A DNA stretch of 9,051 nt from JAUSIF01 sp036556265 (GTDB lineage: Bacteria; Pseudomonadota; Alphaproteobacteria; Rhizobiales; Xanthobacteraceae): positions 1-9,051 of the forward strand of contig DATBJU010000139.1 in NCBI GenBank assembly GCA_036556265.1. Direction: 5' to 3'. The notes below the pieces were generated by a model. That model did no database searches and was not told the origin of the DNA. It saw only the letters and a program-made list of their open reading frames with translations. The position numbers and the translations under genes are program-made. Of the stretch, positions 7,093-9,051 are shown piece by piece. The first letter of the stretch is position 1. Every line of letters begins with the position of its first letter.

Positions 7093-8058
7093 ATGACCAA
7101 GCGAAATTTGCAGGGACTTGTGATCCTCGCTGCGCTGATGCTGGGCGGCGCTGCCCAGCCCGCGCAGGCACAGTATCCCGACGGGAAGCCCGTCGAAATG
7201 ACCGTCATGTTCGGGGCCGGCAGCGCCGCTGATGTGACGGCACGGCAATTGGCCGAAGGAATGTCCAAGGCTCTCGGTGTGCCGATCCCGGTCGTGAATC
7301 GCACCGGCGGCGGGGGGGCGATCGGCTACACGTTCGTTTCGCAGCAGAAGCCGGACGGCCATGCCGTCATCTGGAACTCGAATTCGATCTCGACCACGTA
7401 TCATGCGGGCACGCTCGGCTTCGACTATAAGGCGTTCGACCCGGTCGCCCGCGTCAGCGTTGAGATTCCGGCGCTTGCCGTACGCGCGAACGCGCCATGG
7501 AAAACGCTGAAGGAATTTGTCGAGCACGCCAAAGCGAACCCGGGGAAGGTCCGGATCGGCAATTCCGGCACAGGCAGCCATACGCACTTCTCGGCGGCGG
7601 CCCTCGCCGCGTCGGTCGGAGCGAAAACCGTGGATGTCCCGTTCACCGGCGGGGAGGCCGTGGTGAACCTGCTCGGCGACCGGATCGAGGCGACCGTGCA
7701 ACTTCCGGCCGCGCTCGTCTCGCAGGTGAAGGCGGGTGAATTGCGCGTGCTTGCCGTCCTCGGCGCGCGCCGCGAGCCGGTTTTCCCCGATGTGCCGACC
7801 GCCCAGGAGCAGGGCTTTGGGGTCGCGCTCGACATGTGGCGCGGGATTGCCGTTCCCAAGGGAACGCCGAAGCCTGTGATCGCCAAGTTGCAGGAAGCGA
7901 TTCAGCGCACGGTCGAGTCGCCGGAGTTCAAGGCGGCCGGATCAAAGATCGGCTTCACGCCGGCGTATCTGCCCGCCGACCAGTTCGGCAAGCTGATCGC
8001 GAGCGACGACGCGAAGCTCGCCGGCGTCATGAAAGAGCTCGGTCTGAAGAAGAACTGA
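7093..8058 (+). CDS. tctC: Tripartite tricarboxylate transporter (Bug family) periplasmic binding protein
   Basis: Binds a small organic acid in the periplasm and hands it to the TctAB membrane complex. It has 321 residues, the usual Bug length. The signal peptide is 1-26 (MTKR, hydrophobic core, PAQA before Q27). The mature protein shows the Bug signature: GAGSAADVTARQLAEGM (41-57) with the conserved Asp at 47, VVNRTGGGGAIG (67-78), then KPDGHAVIW, and later FPDVPTAQEQGF and the RGIAVPKGTPKPVIAKL segment of the second lobe. Bug proteins normally recognise carboxylates through backbone and water contacts around this first-lobe loop. First gene of a tctCBA operon, 28 bases ahead of tctB. The ligand (citrate, other di/tricarboxylate, aromatic acid or nicotinate-like) cannot be read from sequence. 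Many Bug genes are orphans; this one has its permease. Confidence 0.95.
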   Translation: MTKRNLQGLVILAALMLGGAAQPAQAQYPDGKPVEMTVMFGAGSAADVTARQLAEGMSKALGVPIPVVNRTGGGGAIGYTFVSQQKPDGHAVIWNSNSISTTYHAGTLGFDYKAFDPVARVSVEIPALAVRANAPWKTLKEFVEHAKANPGKVRIGNSGTGSHTHFSAAALAASVGAKTVDVPFTGGEAVVNLLGDRIEATVQLPAALVSQVKAGELRVLAVLGARREPVFPDVPTAQEQGFGVALDMWRGIAVPKGTPKPVIAKLQEAIQRTVESPEFKAAGSKIGFTPAYLPADQFGKLIASDDAKLAGVMKELGLKKN

Positions 8059-8073
8059 TACGGCTGGGGCCGT

Positions 8074-8080
8074 GGGAGGG
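8074..8080 (+). promoter_or_regulatory. Ribosome binding site of tctB
   Basis: GGGAGGG, six bases before GTG 8087. An upstream in-frame GTG at 8072 would place this site inside the coding region and has no Shine-Dalgarno sequence of its own, so GTG 8087 is preferred. Confidence 0.7.
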
Positions 8081-8086
8081 AAAGCT

Positions 8087-8590
8087 GTGGCGGCAGGGCC
8101 GAAATCCCCAGCCGCGGCATCGAACGTGGATGCTTCAGCCTGGCGGGTCGGTACACGCGGCGGCGAGTTCTTCGCCGCCGCGGTCCTCGCTATCGTCGGT
8201 CTGTTCTTCCTGTGGCAATCCGCGTCGCTCAGCTTCGGCAGCATCGAGCAGCCGGGGCCCGGATTTTTTCCGCTGGTGCTGGGTGTAACGCTTTCCGCAC
8301 TTGCGGCGGCGACCGGGGTCGGTCGGCTGCGGCAGCCGCCAGATGGCGAAGCGATTGCGCTCGGGCATCGGGACGTATTGGTTGCATTCGCGGCGCTCAT
8401 CGTTCTGCCGATTCTGTTCGAGCGGCTCGGGGCTTACGCAACGCTGGGGCTGTTCATGGCGGCGCTGCTGGTCTTCGTCGGAAGAGTTTCACCAATCCTT
8501 GCTGTTCTAGCGACGGGAGCCGCAATGCTCGCCGCCTGGGCATTCTTCGGTGTTCTGCTCGGCGTACGCTTGCCGCCGGGCCTGTTCTGA
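8087..8590 (+). CDS. tctB: Tripartite tricarboxylate transporter small membrane subunit TctB
   Basis: Small inner-membrane subunit of the TTT system, analogous in role to DctQ of TRAP systems. It has 167 residues from GTG 8087, chosen because GGGAGGG lies six bases upstream; starting at GTG 8072 adds five residues. After a cytoplasmic N-tail of about 26 residues there are hydrophobic segments at about 27-47, 59-79, 98-114, 116-133 and 136-160. The family signature GPGFFPLVLG is at 57-66, between the first two segments. It sits between tctC and tctA, with its stop codon only nine bases before the tctA ATG, so translation of tctA is probably coupled. Sequence conservation in TctB is low in general; the signature, size, topology and gene order together make the call firm. 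Confidence 0.92.
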   Translation: MAAGPKSPAAASNVDASAWRVGTRGGEFFAAAVLAIVGLFFLWQSASLSFGSIEQPGPGFFPLVLGVTLSALAAATGVGRLRQPPDGEAIALGHRDVLVAFAALIVLPILFERLGAYATLGLFMAALLVFVGRVSPILAVLATGAAMLAAWAFFGVLLGVRLPPGLF

Positions 8591-8599
8591 GTGAACTTG

Positions 8600-9051
8600 A
8601 TGACGGGCTTCGAACAGCTGCTCGGGGGCTTTTCTGCCGCCCTGTCCTTCAAGACGCTGCTCTACGCCTTCATCGGATGCCTTTGGGGCACGATCGTCGG
8701 GGTCATTCCCGGTCTCGGCCCGCTCGCGGGCATGACCCTGCTCCTGCCTCTCACGTTCGGCCTCGATCCGACGACCGGCATCGTCATGCTGACCGGGATC
8801 TTCTACGGGGCGATGTACGGCGGCTCGACCACCTCCATCCTTGTGCGCATTCCCGGCGAAGCCGCGTCGGTGGTCACCTGCATCGACGGCTACGAGATGG
8901 CCCGCCAGGGCCGTGCGGGACCGGCGCTGATGATCGCGGCGGTCGGCAGCTTCATCGGCGGGACGCTCTCGATCCTCGGCCTCATGTTCATCACCCCGCC
9001 GCTCGCACAGGTTATGGTGGCGATCGGACCTTCGGTCGAGGTCGTGCTGAT
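8600..9051 (+). CDS. tctA: Tripartite tricarboxylate transporter large permease TctA (3' end outside window)
   Basis: Large membrane subunit that carries the solute across the inner membrane, driven by an ion gradient. About 150 residues are visible of a family length near 500. The start is taken as ATG 8600 (MTGFEQLLGGF); a GTG at 8591, directly after the tctB stop, is in frame and adds three residues. Hallmarks: LLYAFIGCLWGTIVGVIPGLGPLAGM, with the conserved G-x-x-PGLGP re-entrant-type motif; LLPLTFGLDPTTGIVMLTGIFYGAMYGGSTTSIL (split here only for description: GAMYGGSTTSIL is the core); and IPGEAASVVTCIDGYEMARQ followed by GRAGPAL, all typical of TctA. The frame stays open to the right edge, so the gene is truncated only by the window. 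Last visible gene of the tctCBA operon. Confidence 0.94.
   Translation, partial: MTGFEQLLGGFSAALSFKTLLYAFIGCLWGTIVGVIPGLGPLAGMTLLLPLTFGLDPTTGIVMLTGIFYGAMYGGSTTSILVRIPGEAASVVTCIDGYEMARQGRAGPALMIAAVGSFIGGTLSILGLMFITPPLAQVMVAIGPSVEVVL

Noticed and set aside
6837..7232. A 131-codon plus-strand frame running into tctC
   Set aside because: Runs out of frame through the tctC signal-peptide region; low-complexity Arg-rich translation.
6769..7701. A 310-codon open frame on the minus strand
   Set aside because: Mostly antisense to tctC, which has a signal peptide and Bug motifs; this frame has no start signal or family resemblance.

Overview
The window looks like a chromosomal segment of a high-GC alphaproteobacterium, most likely of the order Hyphomicrobiales (Rhizobiales; a Bradyrhizobium/Xanthobacteraceae-like relative). 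The signs are the strong G/C bias at third codon positions, the periplasmic binding-protein families that are very numerous in such genomes (Bug/TctC and TAXI), and a short intergenic palindromic element whose conceptual translation begins MPALVAGIHVFA, a signature I associate with rhizobial intergenic repeats. The taxonomic call is inference; there is no rRNA or other marker here.

Layout, left to right. (1) Positions 1-1317, plus strand: the 3' part of a class III adenylate cyclase with a zinc-ribbon-bearing N-terminal region, cut by the left window edge. (2) 1328-1409: an intergenic inverted-repeat element filling the gap between two convergent genes. (3) 1417-3000, minus: a 14-helix DHA2-type MFS drug exporter. 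(4) 3055-5088, minus: a 677-residue fusion of a VioB-like ferritin-like domain with a CDGSH iron-sulfur domain, a divergent 4Fe-4S domain and a second CDGSH domain. It reads into the MFS gene across a 54-base gap, so the two may be one operon. (5) 5201-5234: a perfect 12-bp GC hairpin downstream of the next minus-strand gene. (6) 5275-6441, minus: a TAXI-family TRAP solute-binding protein with a signal peptide and no TRAP permease in view. (7) 6442-7092: a 651-base divergent intergenic region with no convincing gene. (8) 7093-9051, plus: a tripartite tricarboxylate transporter operon tctC-tctB-tctA, with tctA cut by the right edge.

How the parts fit. tctCBA is a complete three-part secondary uptake system: periplasmic binder, small membrane subunit and large permease. 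The TAXI gene is transcribed divergently from it and encodes a binder of a different transporter family, so the shared upstream region is the natural place for joint control. The left half has no obvious pathway link to the right half.

The least ordinary item is the four-module ferritin-like/CDGSH/4Fe-4S/CDGSH fusion. Its modules are each recognisable, but its reaction is unknown from sequence. I see no CRISPR array, transposase, integrase, tRNA or rRNA, and no clear evidence of a wholly new system.
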